Both the position numbers and the translations under genes were made by a program. Shown piece after piece: positions 10,603-20,895 of a DNA stretch of 22,548 bases. Source of the stretch: Trichosporon coremiiforme (lineage: Eukaryota > Basidiomycota > Tremellomycetes > Trichosporonales > Trichosporonaceae); assembly GCA_039545355.1 (NCBI GenBank), contig BCJJ01000094.1, forward strand, positions 1 through 22,548. Direction: 5' to 3'. Each line of letters starts with the position of its first letter. The first letter of the stretch is position 1. The notes beneath the pieces were generated by a model. It did no database searches. It saw only the letters and a program-made list of their open reading frames with translations, and was not told the DNA's origin.

Positions 10603-11400
10603 CGGGGTATGTCGACCTCGGTTGCTTGTCGAGCAAAGTGAGAGTTAGAAAGAAGAAAACCCAAGGGATATGGATGCAGACGAAGAAAGGGATAGCACAG
10701 CTGGGTGGGGCTGAAGTCTGAATCAGCGTTCAGATCTGTCCACAGACGGCCCTTCCGCCTTCCTTGCGTGCTTGCAACGTCCAGAAGTGCCCGATAGACG
10801 AAGGCGAGCCAAAAGACCAGTGGAGCAAGGGAGGGGGCCGGACAGGCTGTGCGGGCGCGTGGGCGTGCGTGGTGGCGATGCAGACTGGTGAGCAAGTGTG
10901 GTCTGATCGCAGACGGTGCACGAGAGTGAGGAAGGTAAGCTGGAGGAAGACGGGTACGCAACGGTGCAGACGGCTGTGCGCAGCTGGAGTGTGACAATAT
11001 GTGAGAGCAAAGGATAAAGAGGATTCAGGCTCTCGCCTTGTAGAGCTGGGAGATGAGGAGTGCGGACGGGAGCAAGGAAGCAAGCTCTCAGTCCGGTCGC
11101 AGGAAGCCCGCGAACCCCGATTCTGGCGAGACAAGTCCGAGTGTCCGAAAGCGCCAAGCTGGGAGTGTGAGTGTTTGTGTGTTCGTGTGCAGCTGAGTGT
11201 GCAGTGCAGATGTGACTGCACGGCCCTCCGATCGCCCGATCATCCCCGCCCACCGCCGGTCGAGAATCTCGGAACCAGCGCGCAAATGCAGAGTGCGAAT
11301 CAGTGCTTGTCGCAATCACCTTGCGCAGCCTTGGACCATCAGTGTGCTTGCTTCTGGTTGAGTCCATGGCGCAGTGAGTGAAGGTGGGTGGGGGGGGAGG
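10603..11400 (-). promoter_or_regulatory. Pyrimidine-rich 5' leader and promoter of the membrane-protein gene
   Basis: On the minus strand this stretch is rich in CTC, CACAC and TCC tracts, the same signature seen ahead of the other genes here. A run of G on the plus strand near 11385-11400 (GGGTGGGGGGGGAGG) is a C-run on the transcribed strand. Open frames here have CT-repeat composition and are not protein-like. The transcription start is not identifiable. Confidence 0.4.
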
Positions 11401-12250
11401 ATGGCCAGAGAACAGTATGAGGAGTAGGTCGTCGCAATCGATCAGTCAGATCATTCATTGTATTCGTGAGGAGGAAGATGAGTATGCAAGTGAACGAGGA
11501 AGAGTCACATTGGGCAGTGGAAGGTCTGCGCGTCTGCGGGCTGGATATCGGCGGACCAGTGGCGTGATGGCGTTGACCGGATCCGTAGTGCCCGCAGTCG
11601 CGTTGTCTGGTTTTGCGAACGAAAGAAGAGTGGGTGTTCGTGTTGCCATCAGTTTACTGGACCAGTGTCGCATTCCAGCAAACACTGTTTTCGTGATCGT
11701 CAGTACATGCCTTACCTTATCCAGCCCTTCCAGTTCCTGCGTAGCTGTGATGCTGATCGCCTGGGTTTGAGAGCGCACCTGCGCAGCTGGCAGGGGTGTC
11801 TTCCCGCGTCTGTGCTGGGGCACAATTCCTCCGACTCCCTCTTGCCCAGTCTGCCTCGGCTTGCTTACCGACGTAGACTAAACGTTACGCACCCCTTGTT
11901 CCTCGGGGACCGCAGTCTGACCAGATCGGAGAGTCAGACCTCCATGCGCCCTCTCGCCTCTCAATCCCAGAATTGAACGCCCTGTGAAGGCTCGACGTAG
12001 CGAAGCTGCTGTCACAGACATCAGCAGGTCAGCCCAGGCAGTCCTCTCCGTCACACTGCAGGCGGGCCACACAACTTCTCGACTCGATCTGGCTTGAACG
12101 CTCCACATACTAACCCGCAGCTGCGACCATGCGGAAGACGGAATACATACTGATGGTTGAGAAATCTATATCTGAAACTTTGCTTACTGGATGGGGTGCT
12201 GAAATGCGAGTCATCGTCCTTATGCCTTTTTACCACAATGCCGACGTCTC
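11401..12250. other. Intergenic DNA between the GH63-like and membrane-protein genes
   Basis: This holds the 3' flank of the GH63-like gene and distal upstream DNA of the membrane-protein gene. On the minus strand an ATG at 12021 opens a short frame (MSVTAASLRRAFTGRSILG) followed by donor-like GTGCGT and, further on, a block ending in AAG/GTAAGG with a TACTGAC branch-like site. Codon use here is unlike the real genes, so I record it only as a weak candidate for a small spliced transcript. Confidence 0.35.
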
Positions 12251-15200
12251 TTACAGCTCGTCGGGCTCGGGCTCGTCCCAGGTCGACGCGTCCGTGTACG
12301 CCGAGTACAACGAGCCGTCGACACTGGGCGTATTGATCTGGTCGTCGAAGTAGTGGCGGGCCACTGCGGTGTCAGCTCGATAAGGGGCATTGCCAACTCA
12401 CAAGATCGCGGCGTCTTGGGCGTCTTTGGGAGACGGCAGAACTCTCCGGTCTTGTGGATAGACCACGCGACGAGTCCGGTCCAGCCCGTCTGGTGGCTCG
12501 CTCCGAGACCGCGTCCGTCGTTGCCGTGGAAGAACTGGGGTCAGCTGATATAAGGAACTAACAGCCTTACCTCGAAGAAGTGGACATAGTCGCGGAAGTA
12601 CGGGTCCTGGTTGAACTTGGGGTTGCCTCCGTTCACGGCACGGCGACCCGCCTCGTCGCGGCTGAAGATGTGGATGATACGGTGCTGAATCTCCTCGGCA
12701 CATCCAGCCAGATTCATGTACTGCATGCATTAGCATTGTTTCGCCAGAGCACTCACGTCTCCAGACCCGACGGGGCACTCGACCTGGAAGGAGTCGCCGT
12801 AGTACTGGTGGAATCGCTGCAAGCTTTCAATGAGCTGGAGGCAAGTTAGTAACGCCGCAGATCAATTAACTTACCAGGAAGTTGACAGCCAGCCAGATAG
12901 GTCCTCGCCAGTTGGAGTTTCCGCCGAACATGCCACTCTTCGAATCGCCGGGCCAGTACTCGACGCCAAAGTCCTGGCCATCGACGCGCATGTTGAACGG
13001 GTGGTCGTGGTGGTAGTAGCTGAGGGAGCGAATGCCGAACTCGGACAGGAACTCGTCCTCGGCGAGCATCTTCTCGAGGATGCGCTTCAGGCGCTCCTTG
13101 TCCGCGAACGCGAGCAGGAGACGGTCGCCCTTACCACGCTTCTTCAGCGAGGCAATGTTGCGCTGACTAATGTCGGGACGGTTCTCGACGAACCAGTCGA
13201 GACGCTTGCGGAAGCCAGGGAAGCGGTTCAGGACCTGCGGCTCGAGGACGAGCGTCGCGTACAGCGGCATGAGGCCGACCATGGAGCGGACACGGATCTG
13301 CTCCGCGTGGCCGTAACCCCACTGGATAGCGTCGTAGTAGAAGCCGTCCTCTTCGTTCCAGAGCGAGAGCTGCTGGTCGTCGCTGGCGGGGTACGTCATC
13401 GCGTCGGCGATGTAGAGGAAGTGCTCGAAGAACTTGGATGCAATATCCTCGTACGTCGGGTTGTGCTTGGCTAACTCGAGGGCAATGCTCAGCATGTTCA
13501 GGCAGTAGAAGCCCATCCAGCTGGTACCGTCGGCCTGGCGGAGCTTACCACCACCGGGCAGAGGCTCAGAGCGGTTGAACGGACCAATGTTGTCGAGGCC
13601 AAGGAAGCCGCCCTCAAACACGTTGTTGCCCTCCGAGTCCTTGCGATTGACCCACCAAGTAAAGTTGATGAGAAGCTTTTGGAAGACACGCTCGAGGAAG
13701 TTGAGGTCCTCGACGCCGTGCCACTGACGCTCGATCTTGAAGACACGGAACGTGGCCCAAGCGTGCACGGGCGGGTTCACGTCGGAGAAATTCCACTCGT
13801 ACGCGGGGAGCGCTCCGTCCGGCTTCATGTACCACTCGCGCGTGAGAAGGTCGAGCTGCTTCTTGGCGAAGCCGGGGTCAACCATGGCGAGAGGGATACA
13901 GTGGAACGCAGTGTCCCACGTCGCGAACCAGGGGTACTCCCACTTGTCGGGCATCGACAGGATGTCGTTGATATACAGGTGGCGCCAGTCAGCGTTGCGA
14001 ACACGCCTGCGCTCAGGCGGAGGAGGCGGTTGTCCGGGGTCGCCATCGATCCACTCCTTCTGGATATACTGGTAGTATTGCTTGGTCCACAGCATACCAG
14101 CGAGCGCCTGACGCATGATGCTGCGCAGGTCCTCATTCAGAGGTCCTCGGCCGAGGTGCAAGTAGAACTCGTCGCAGTCGAGGCGGCGGTCCTCGATCGT
14201 ATCGTCGAACAGCTCCTCGTCCAGGATGGCGGGATCCTCGGCGGGTGAGTTGGGCGTGAGCTTGAGACGCACAACAACACAACCTCCCTTGCCCGGCACG
14301 TTCTTGAACGAGTAGTGCGCCGCAGCCTTCGTTCCACGGTGCGCCGGGTTCACAAAGTGGTTGGCAGGGTAGCGCTTGACCTCCTCGGTTTCGGTCTCCT
14401 CGCCGTCGACATCCTCCTTCTTCTCCGACTTGATCTCGGGGCGGTGCCAAGGGATGATGTAGTCGTGGAACGCGTCCTTGTTAAACGGCGTCCTGTTCTG
14501 TCCGCCGTAAAGACGCTCAAAGTTCGTCTCGTTCTCCGTGAACAGCAGGTCGGGGACCACGCTAGGGCCGTCGACCAAAACAACACCGCCCTTGGTGGGT
14601 GCGGCCGGGGCGGGCGAGGGCATGCAGTACAGGCGCGTGGTACCAAGCGATTCGTGGTCGGCTTCAATGACACCCTCGGCGACCTCGTGCATGACGGGCA
14701 TGTCCTTGGGGAGTTCCTTCGGCCAACTCCAGGTGTTGCGGAAGAAGAGCTGAGGAAGAATGTGCAGGTCGGCGGAGTCGGGGCCACGGTTGTACGCGGT
14801 GATACGGACCGAAATCGAGTTCGGGTCTTCCTCGTCCTTGGCATACTCAGTGAACACGTCCCAGTAGCGGTCCTCGTCGAAGACGCCTGTGTCGATGATC
14901 TCGTACTCGCTGACCTCGCGCGAGCGGTGGCGGTTCTCCTCGAGCAGCTTCTCGTACGGGAACTTGGCCTGCGGGTACTTGTACAGCGTCTTCATGTACG
15001 AGTGCGTCGGCGACGAGTCGAGGTAGTAGTAGATCTCCTTGACGTCCTCGCCGTGGTTGCCCTGCTCGCCCGTGAGACCGTACAGACGCTCCTTCAGAAT
15101 GTCGTCCTTGCCGTTCCACAGCGCGAGCGAGAAACACAGTCGCTGGTGGTTGTCCGAGATACCCGCGATACCGTCCTCGCCCCAGCGGTATGCGCGCGAT

Positions 15201-16060
15201 TTGGACATGGAGAATGGGAACGAGTTCCAGGCGTCACCGTTGGCGCTATAGTCCTCACGGACAGTTCCCCACTGCCTCTCGGACAGATAAGGTCCCCATC
15301 GCTTCCAGTGCACCTCGTACTTGTCAGACTGCTCCAGGCGGTACGCCTCGACAGAGCGGTAGCGGGAGCCAAGCGAGTCTAACAGGCGGTCGCGGAGGGG
15401 CTGGGGTTAGATCGTAAAACCAGCGGAGTTGAGCAGCTGACAAACGTCGGCTGGTGGCTCACCTTCCTCTCCCTCGGCGTGGCTGGGTCACTCCCCGAGG
15501 TCGGGCGCGGGGAAGCACCACGCTCAGCAGGCGGCGTCTTCTCGTCGTCCTTGGCGGCACTCGCGCGCTTGGGAAGGCTGTATGTCAGCTCGAGGTCATG
15601 AGAATAAATGAGCTGCTGGAAGGAAAGCATCGCGGTAGACCGCCCTCTCCAATCTGGCTGACGTCACACTCCGTTTGCAGGAGGGGCGGCGCATTGCGCA
15701 GAATCGTTCCAAATGTGTGGACTCCAGACTCCAGACTCCTACGTCCCAGTCCTACTCACTCCTTTCCGACATTTCCAGCGGTTGTGCTGCCGGCAGGGGG
15801 AATGTCGATCTTCAGCTCGGTCGGGGTCGCGACGCCAGGGGGGATCGGGGTGCTGGCACCGCTACGGTCGTCTTCGCTCTGGAGCGTCGGCGCTGTTAAG
15901 TCAGCTGAGCTCCTTTCACAAGGTCTTCAGCTGTCGGCGGTCTGACCAGATCGCCAACTGCCTTCCTCGTCACCTCGACGTCGTCCCAATGGGGCAAGCC
16001 GAGTCGCTACTCACAGGCCTGGGTACCGAATAGCTTGCTCTGGAGGCGTTTAGCCGACAT
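12251..16060 (-). CDS. GH63-like glycoside hydrolase, cytosolic type, 1097 residues
   Basis: Eight exons in consistent phase: 16015-16060, 15760-15892, 15463-15577, 12875-15400, 12757-12834, 12571-12720, 12402-12534, 12251-12363. Residues 1-98 are low-complexity ([14 protein letters not shown] start). The conserved part opens near residue 128 with [20 protein letters not shown]. The (alpha/alpha)6-type catalytic part shows [19 protein letters not shown] (about 589-607), [15 protein letters not shown] (633-647), [14 protein letters not shown] (696-709) and [15 protein letters not shown] (926-940), all typical of GH63 C-terminal/MGH1-like domains. In this family an Asp and a Glu/Asp act as acid and base; I cannot assign them with certainty. 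From memory it resembles the uncharacterised yeast protein YMR196W in length and opening motif. It has no signal peptide or membrane helix, unlike ER glucosidase I, so a cytosolic location is inferred. Substrate unknown. Confidence 0.94.
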
Positions 16061-17391
16061 GCTGGATCCTCCTTCGAGTCTACGCTTGTCGGGTCGAATA
16101 GCGGAGGAAGGTGAGGGAGGGGGTGAGAGAAGTTGCAGCGGGAAAGAAGTTGTAAAGAGCCCATCCCCGCCGATTTCAGTGGTTTGTCTGGCCAGCTGGA
16201 GAACGGCAGCGAGATCAAGGCACCGATGTCATCGGACCCTGGACTCGGTCTCACGGCCCAGGAGCCCCCACGTGGGGCTTACATACTAGAGGCGGCGCTG
16301 CAATGTCCCCGCACTGCTGCAAGTGGAAAATGCCTGCTCATGAATCAGCATTCGCGCGCCCCCACTTGCTCCGTTGCTAACCACTCTCAGTCATGTCTTG
16401 GCATTGTGACTTGGTACGGTCATGTGTAGCCAGACAATGCGATCAATGTGTCAGCGCCATCCTGTCAGTGTCGAAAGGTCCTCGAAAATTCCTCTGCAAA
16501 AGGTACAGCCTTATAAAGCACCGGCACTGAGCCAAGCCTAACACGGAAACTGAAATCACGGGCATTGTCATGCTCTCCCACCTGGGCAGCCCGAGGCCGC
16601 AACCCTTGTCGCAATCTTGCTGGCGCGTTTTGGCGAAAGCGCGCCCAGCGCGCCGCAAATGCGCGAACGCGCTGAACGTAAGCTTAACCCCCCACATTTC
16701 CGGTTTAGCCATCTGCACCGGATCCCACTTTGAACTCCAAGGTCTTGGAATTAGCCCTAGCGGCGCTCCGATTAGTATGTCTGAGTGTACACACGTACGC
16801 TTCTTTCGCAGCACACGAAGCTCCATGACATGTCAAGTGCAGCACTTCATGCTCGGCAGCTGGCAGCTGTACAGCTCGAAGATCGTTCCCAGCACTCAGG
16901 ACAACAGCATCGGACTCAGGACGCCGCCCGCACGGATGTGGGGGCCGCCGTGCCCGTATCCTGACCCTTCGCGCCCATTTGATCGGCGTTCTTGTGGGGT
17001 CTGGCCCAGCCTTGACCCTCAGCTTTCATGCCCTCGACGACGCAAGAATAGACAACCTGTGGATTCCGCACCCGCGCACGCACACAAGTAGTTGCGCGCT
17101 GGAACGCTGGACCACGACCTCTGCAGAAATTTCCTCGGTGGAAGCAGGCGCAACCGAGGAAGAACATGATGACGCCGCGAGGATGATCAGGAACCGTCAT
17201 TCTCCCTGCCCCTGGCCTGCCACGTGATTGGCCTTCTTCAGCGAGCCACAGTTCATGAGGATACATGCAGATCATGTCACAGATAGGCTTCTGAGGTTTA
17301 TGCGTAGGGTGTATCAAGCCATCGCAGACGACGAGGCCGACGCCTTCGCTGCCGCAGACGCAGACGAGCTCGCCGACGCTCTCGCTCACGC
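16061..17391. promoter_or_regulatory. Promoter of the GH63-like gene and 3' flank of the GH47 gene
   Basis: About 16094-16140 is pyrimidine-rich on the minus strand (CTTCTCTCACCCCCTCCCTC) and is the likely proximal 5' leader of the GH63-like gene. A GCGC-rich patch at 16621-16675 includes GGCGCGTTTTGGCGAAAGCG, with a 6-bp inverted repeat (GGCGCG at 16622-16627, CGCGCC at 16640-16645). The part near 17391 is 3' flank of the GH47 gene, with a GACG-repeat character at 17326-17400. No convincing gene is visible. Confidence 0.45.
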
Positions 17392-19382
17392 TTACGACGT
17401 CGCGAATGGCGTTAGGAACTGCTTCGGGTTGAAGACGGGCAAAATGTGGGCCTCGGTGTTGAACACGTGCTTGTCGAGGGGGATGTGGTCCGAGTCGTCG
17501 AACAAAAGGTACAGGTATTCTGATATGTCAGGTGACTCTGCCGTTATTGTAGCTGTACTCACTGAGCGTCTCACTGAGCCAGAACGTCTCCATCCTGTCC
17601 TCCTTCTCGGCGGGGACGACGCGCACGTCGCGAATGTTAGCGTAGCCGCCTGTGTCGACCTTGCAGTGCTTCTCGAACGCCTGGAAGATCTTCCACCCGT
17701 AGTCGCGGTAGCGCTCGTCGCCCGTCAGGCGGTACGCGAGGAAGAGACTCTCGACCGTCTCTGGGCGGAGGATGTTGCGCGAGTCGATCAGGTTCGTGCC
17801 CGACTTGATGTACCAGTCCTCCTCGTCTGCGAGCGGGTCCTCGCGCATACGGAACATGACGATCTCGGCGCCGAGCCCAGTCGGCGTGTTGTACGTGTCG
17901 ACGCAGGTCTCCATCAGACCAGTGCCCGCCATGTAGTCCTCCTGGTCGACCTGCTCCAGGTTCTTCCAGTCGAGCTCGCGCTTGCCGCCCTCGGTCACGC
18001 CGAGCAGGAATGAGCCGGCGAGGAAGCACACGAGGTGGTCTTGCTTCGGTTCGATAGCCCAGGACCTGAAGGTCAGCTCAACAAAGTCCTCGTGCAGCTC
18101 AATAGTACTTACTGCGTGCCAGTCTCCGGGTGACGCGCCGGAGTAAACTCGTGCGTGTAGAGAAGGTTGCTCTTCTTGCTGCGGGTCATGAGGTGCGTCT
18201 TGATCGCGTCCATAGCATGGTCGTACATGTCGCGGTAGACGCTCTCCTCCCGGTTCGTCTGCAGGTACTGCTTGATGAGGTACTCATAGTACGAGTCTCC
18301 GCGGGAGCCGAGGCGGATGTCGCTCGCGACGAAAGCGCCGTTCTGGGGGTTGATGAAGATAGGTGCGATGCCGTTCGTCGCGCCCTGGCGCACGACGTCC
18401 ATGACCCGCTCAGCCTTGCGCCAGTAGATCGGATCGCCGGTCAGGTACGACAGGTACTTGAACTCGAGCTGCAGAGTGGTCGCCTCGGCGAGCGACGAAA
18501 GGCCGTTGTTGTCGCGGTCGGGCACACCGGTGCGGGTGTGCAGGTTGACGCCGGAGTAAGGGATGCCCGAGGGGCTGTCGAAGGCGGGAAGGATGCGCTC
18601 GCCGAGGTCGGTCGCACGCTCGAGGTAGAACGGGGCGTCGGCGGCGATCTTTGGATCGTCGCTGATCGAAGTCAGGTAGTGCGCAGCGAGCAGGCCGCCG
18701 AGCACACGAATGGTCGTCTCAAACGTGTTGAAGGTCGCGTCGCGGTCAAAGTCGAGGTTCTTCTTGCACCAGTCCGCGGCGCGGTGGTACTCGTCCTTGA
18801 AGTCCATGATCAGAAGCGTGTCCAGGGAGTCGACAATCGTGTAGCCAATGGGGCCGGTCTCGGAGAGGTTGTAGCCGCCGCAGCTGATCGGGTGCAGCTC
18901 GTCCGTTCCGAACGCGCAGCGTTCTGCGGTCAGCTACGTCACAATCACCGCAAAGTAGCTACTACTCACCATAAGCATCCCAGCTCCACTTGAAGGCGTC
19001 ATGGACAGCATCCCGCCTCTCCTCGTCGGCCTCGAGGTGCACGCGACCGCCAGTGGGAACATGCTCCTTGATGTCGATCGTGCCGAACTTCAGCCCAGGC
19101 AGGAAGGTCGATGACTCGCCGGAGCCAGCCGATTCGGGAGCTTTCTTGATGAAGTGCTGATGTCAGTTATTGGAAGTCTGTTCAACTCACGTCCTTGCCG
19201 AACCAGAGCGCGGCAGTGGCCGCGATGAAGAGAAGGACAGTTCCGAAGGGGAAAGATGGCTGATGTCAGTGGCTTTCCCATGAACGTCTACCCACCTTCT
19301 TCGCTTGCGACTTGGCCGGCTTGTCATTTTTGGGAACCTGGGTTTTCTCCTTGCCCGTGGAGCGGGCGCGAAGCTGGCTCAT
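17392..19382 (-). CDS. MNS1: GH47 ER mannosyl-oligosaccharide alpha-1,2-mannosidase (class I)
   Basis: Six exons in phase: 19296-19382, 19191-19259, 18970-19156, 18113-18923, 17563-18065, 17392-17519; 594 residues. It trims alpha-1,2-mannose from N-glycans in the ER lumen, a Ca2+-dependent inverting reaction. A short basic cytosolic tail (MSQLRARSTGKEK) precedes a membrane anchor at about 32-49 (FPFGTVLLFIAATAALWF), giving a type II enzyme. The GH47 motifs follow in order: GTDELHPISCGG, IGYTIVDSLDTLLIMDF, FETTIRVLGG (acid Glu about 183), GIPYSGVN, GDSYYEYLIKQ (Asp about 324), LRPETVESL (Glu about 487) and FNTEAHILPVF (Ca-binding Thr about 574). Cys 398 (HLVCFLAG) and Cys 439 (METCVDTY) match the conserved disulfide pair. 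Length is normal and no key residue is missing. Exon 2 encodes almost exactly the membrane anchor. The next gene downstream on this strand is the GH63-like hydrolase. Confidence 0.97.
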
Positions 19383-19975
19383 GGTTGGTGGTAAAGAGCG
19401 TGATCAAGTGAGGTTACAAGATGCCAGACGTTGCAGGAGACTGGGAACAGCAACAGCTGCGATTCGTAGTGCGGGTCCCCGCGTTGTCACTCAGACGCGT
19501 CGTCCATTGTCGCGACCTCCACTTGCGAAATGGCAGACAGTCGCTCGGAAGGCAGTCTCAAGATAAGATGACAGATGCATATGATGTGGTTTTGATGATG
19601 CGTTATACAAAGTAGAGCGGTTGAATGCATGAGTGCGGTTGAATGCAGTGCTTCGAAAGACAACAGTTGAAGATGTAGAGTTACAATGCCTAGTCACTGG
19701 AGGTCAGCTATCACTGGCTGACAAACAGCTGAGCAACCACAAACGGCTCTTCTTGTTAACCCTCAGTATCGCCTTTTATTCACCATCCACACCCCATCGC
19801 TTCATCAACAACTGGATGTCCAGAGCCGATGGACGATGTGTCCCTCGTTGGAGCGGGGTGTGTAGACGGATTACTAAGTTTCATCATCACTGGGTCCTCC
19901 TAGCTCAACTCACACACTTACTCTAAGGGTAGTTCGGGCGTGCGAGCGACTGCGAAGTGCTTGGCAGTCGATCGT
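19383..19975. promoter_or_regulatory. Promoter of the GH47 gene and 3' flank of CAF16
   Basis: A 593-bp interval between two genes on the minus strand. It is richer in A/T than the neighbouring genes, with a TATA-like TTATAC (plus strand, 19603-19608; GTATAA on the minus strand) about 220 bp ahead of the GH47 start codon. Whether this acts as a TATA element is an inference. No gene or RNA is visible. Confidence 0.4.
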
Positions 19976-20895
19976 TTACTTGCCCTGTCCATAGTCGTAT
20001 TTCTCGAAAAACGTCTTAGCATCCTTAGTGTCAGACTTTGCCCGGGGACCACGGATCCTGCCGCGGTCGGCCTCGTGCTGCCGGCGCACGTCGCGGTCCT
20101 CGCGCAGCCACCCGAGCGCAAGATGAAATAGGTCCTGCTTGCCAGGAGTCCACTCGAACATGGGGCGGGGTGTGCGGCCGAGCTGGATGTGACAGATGTG
20201 GGTCGGGAATGCCGAGAGACCATCGAAGATATGCGTGGCGTCTGAGGTCAGCAAGGCGCCCATAGCGGAGTTCTCACAAAGGATGGTGGCCCCACGGGTC
20301 TCACTCTCCTGCACGAGGAAGTCAATGAGGTCCGCACGGACGAGCACGTCCAGATCAACCGTGACCTCGTCCAGGAGTAGGACGTCCCACTCGCCCATTA
20401 GACCCATGCAGAGCTGGACGCGACGGCGCTCGCCGTCCGAGATCTGGTGCATGTGCCAGTCGAGATCCACGTCGAGAATTTCCAGCAGACGGTCGCGACG
20501 CTCGGCATGCCGCCAGCCGCCGACAGAGTCGAGGAAGTGCGACACGACGATGTCGGAACGAACGACGGGGTTCGAGCTCCACTCCGTGCCGAGATAGACG
20601 ACACCCTGGACGTCAGCTTTCAAGTTGCAGCAAGGTAGCTCACACCTGGAGGGTTCATGAAGACATCCTGACCGAGAATCTTGCAGTTGCGGGTCTTGGT
20701 TAGGCGCTTGCCGGCGAGGATACGCAGGAGGGTGGACTTGCCGGCTCCGTTCGCACCACAGAGGAGTGCGCGGCTTCCTGGAGGAAGCTGGATGGTGATG
20801 CCATCGAGGACGGGCTCCTGGCCTTCCTTGAAAGCAAAGGTGAGGTTGTTGCAGTCGATGGCCAGCTCGGGAGAGCCGTTGGTTTCGGCGGCCAT
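19976..20895 (-). CDS. CAF16: CAF16-type soluble ABC ATPase
   Basis: Three exons: 20644-20895, 20278-20605, 19976-20241; 281 residues, close to the yeast Caf16 length. The start at 20895 has a strong context (CGACCATGGCC); an in-frame ATG at 20949 is less likely. A single nucleotide-binding domain shows Walker A GANGAGKST (47-55), the degenerate signature ISDGERRRVQLCMGL (139-153), Walker B DVLLLDE (158-164) and the H-loop region ATHIFDGL (His 197). There are no membrane segments, so it is not a transporter by itself. Yeast Caf16 is linked to the CCR4-NOT complex and RNA polymerase II Mediator; that role is assumed from the family. The second intron, 20242-20277, is 36 nt, has no in-frame stop, and is easily mistaken for 12 codons; removing it restores the family H-loop sequence. 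NAP1 lies upstream in the opposite direction. Confidence 0.94.
20242..20277 (-). other. 36-nt intron in CAF16, open in frame
   Basis: GTGAGA at the 5' end, TTGCTGACCTCAG at the 3' end. Its length is divisible by three and it contains no stop, so retention would insert 12 residues (CENSAMGALLTS with a shifted junction) directly before the THIFDGL H-loop. Excision gives ATILYATHIFDGL, the form expected for Caf16. Confidence 0.88.

Noticed and set aside
15313..15313. Translation start of the GH63-like protein at the HWKRWG motif
   Set aside because: The codon there is GTG inside a conserved open stretch; three upstream exons join in phase to an ATG at 16060.
14315..15382. Long plus-strand open frame (355 codons) antisense to the GH63-like gene
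   Set aside because: Its frame is the mirror of strongly G/C-ending codons, giving a Val/Leu/Arg-rich translation without motifs; the opposite strand has clear GH63 motifs.
16570..17091. Plus-strand open frame of 173 codons in the GH63-like promoter region
   Set aside because: No motif, mixed composition, weak codon bias; covers a GCGC-rich patch likely to be regulatory.
16916..17389. Minus-strand open frame just after the GH47 stop
   Set aside because: Starts in GACG-repeat DNA, has no motif and most likely lies in the GH47 3' flank.
17228..18013. Plus-strand open frame (261 codons) antisense to GH47
   Set aside because: Shadow of the GH47 exon; the translation is Val/Ala/Leu/Arg-rich and meaningless, while GH47 motifs are on the minus strand.
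18130..18993. Plus-strand open frame (287 codons) antisense to GH47 exon 4
   Set aside because: Same mirror effect; low-complexity Val/Arg/Leu-rich translation.
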